Shown piece by piece: positions 5,559 to 5,629 of a DNA stretch of 5,629 nt. Numbering within the stretch: the first letter of the stretch is position 1; every line of letters starts with the position of its first letter. The stretch is from NCBI GenBank assembly GCA_902803125.1, contig CADCOZ010000406.1, forward strand, positions 1-5,629, given 5' to 3'. The notes below the pieces were generated by a model. That model saw nothing but the letters and a program-made list of their open reading frames with translations. It made no database searches and was not told the origin of the DNA. The position numbers were made by a program, and so were the translations under genes. The stretch comes from an uncultured Ruminococcus sp. (GTDB lineage Bacteria > Bacillota > Clostridia > Oscillospirales > Acutalibacteraceae).

Positions 5559-5600
5559 AAAACCCGGACAAATCGGAAGATTGATTTGTCCGGGTTTTTT
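5559..5600. terminator. Terminator between the transpeptidase gene and the CRISPR repeat
   Basis: A perfect 16-bp stem, AAAACCCGGACAAATC with GATTTGTCCGGGTTTT, has the loop GGAAGATT and a T-run of six on the plus strand. It begins 27 bp after the stop codon. On the minus strand the stem ends in four T residues, so it could also stop leftward transcription from the CRISPR side. Confidence 0.95.
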
Positions 5601-5629
5601 GTTCAATCCACGCACCCCGTGAGGGGTGC
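5601..5629 (-). CRISPR. Partial type I-C CRISPR repeat at the window edge
   Basis: Read on the minus strand, the last 29 bases are GCACCCCTCACGGGGTGC followed by GTGGATTGAAC. This matches the type I-C repeat pattern: GTCGC-type start, a GC-rich hairpin (GCACCCC with GGGGTGC, four-base loop) and the diagnostic end GTGGATTGAAA(C/T). The first few bases of the repeat lie outside the window. The end reads GAAC instead of GAAAC or GAAAT, one A fewer, which fits a degenerate terminal repeat. In the usual type I-C direction this is the leader-distal repeat, with the array extending right and transcribed leftwards. No spacer or second repeat is visible, so an array is inferred from the match alone. 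Confidence 0.72.

Noticed and set aside
5612..5629. GCACCCC-GTGA-GGGGTGC hairpin as a second terminator
   Set aside because: A complete terminator already stands at 5559-5600, and the flanking TTCAATCCAC identifies the hairpin as the palindrome of a type I-C CRISPR repeat. No T-run is visible before the window ends.

Overview
The window looks like chromosomal DNA from an anaerobic, low-to-moderate GC Firmicute of class Clostridia, most plausibly the Ruminococcaceae/Oscillospiraceae area. The grounds are strong AGGAGG-type ribosome binding sites, sigma-A style promoters with extended -10 elements, a DUF6472 small protein, a clostridial flavodiiron oxygen/NO reductase fused to its electron-donor domains, and an L,D-transpeptidase of the Gram-positive membrane-anchored type. 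The assignment is by recognition, not by database search.

Layout, left to right. Positions 1-332 hold no convincing gene: a 20-bp direct repeat, AT-rich low-complexity sequence and a bidirectional terminator. A minus-strand operon follows, read from right to left: a promoter at about 1486-1513, a 60-aa four-cysteine DUF6472 protein (1266-1448), then a 305-aa DUF368 membrane protein (333-1250) of the family shown to recycle undecaprenyl phosphate. On the plus strand come four monocistronic units, each with its own promoter, ribosome binding site and rho-independent terminator: rpsT (ribosomal protein S20, 1740-2006), a 49-aa single-pass membrane miniprotein (2180-2329), a 596-aa flavodiiron protein with C-terminal flavin-reductase and short-spaced rubredoxin domains (2529-4319), and a 326-aa YkuD L,D-transpeptidase (4551-5531).

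The last 29 bases (5601-5629) match the reverse complement of a type I-C CRISPR repeat. The window therefore seems to end just inside a CRISPR array that is transcribed leftwards and whose leader-distal end abuts the transpeptidase terminator. Only one partial repeat is visible, so the array itself is an inference.

Functionally, two units concern the cell envelope (lipid-carrier recycling by the DUF368 protein, peptidoglycan cross-linking by the transpeptidase), one is translation housekeeping, and one is defence against O2 or NO in an anaerobe. No common pathway links them. The points most worth a second look are the CRISPR edge, the FprA-Hrb type fusion, the miniprotein behind a near-consensus promoter, the four-cysteine protein tied to the DUF368 gene, and a hairpin covering the ribosome binding site of the transpeptidase.
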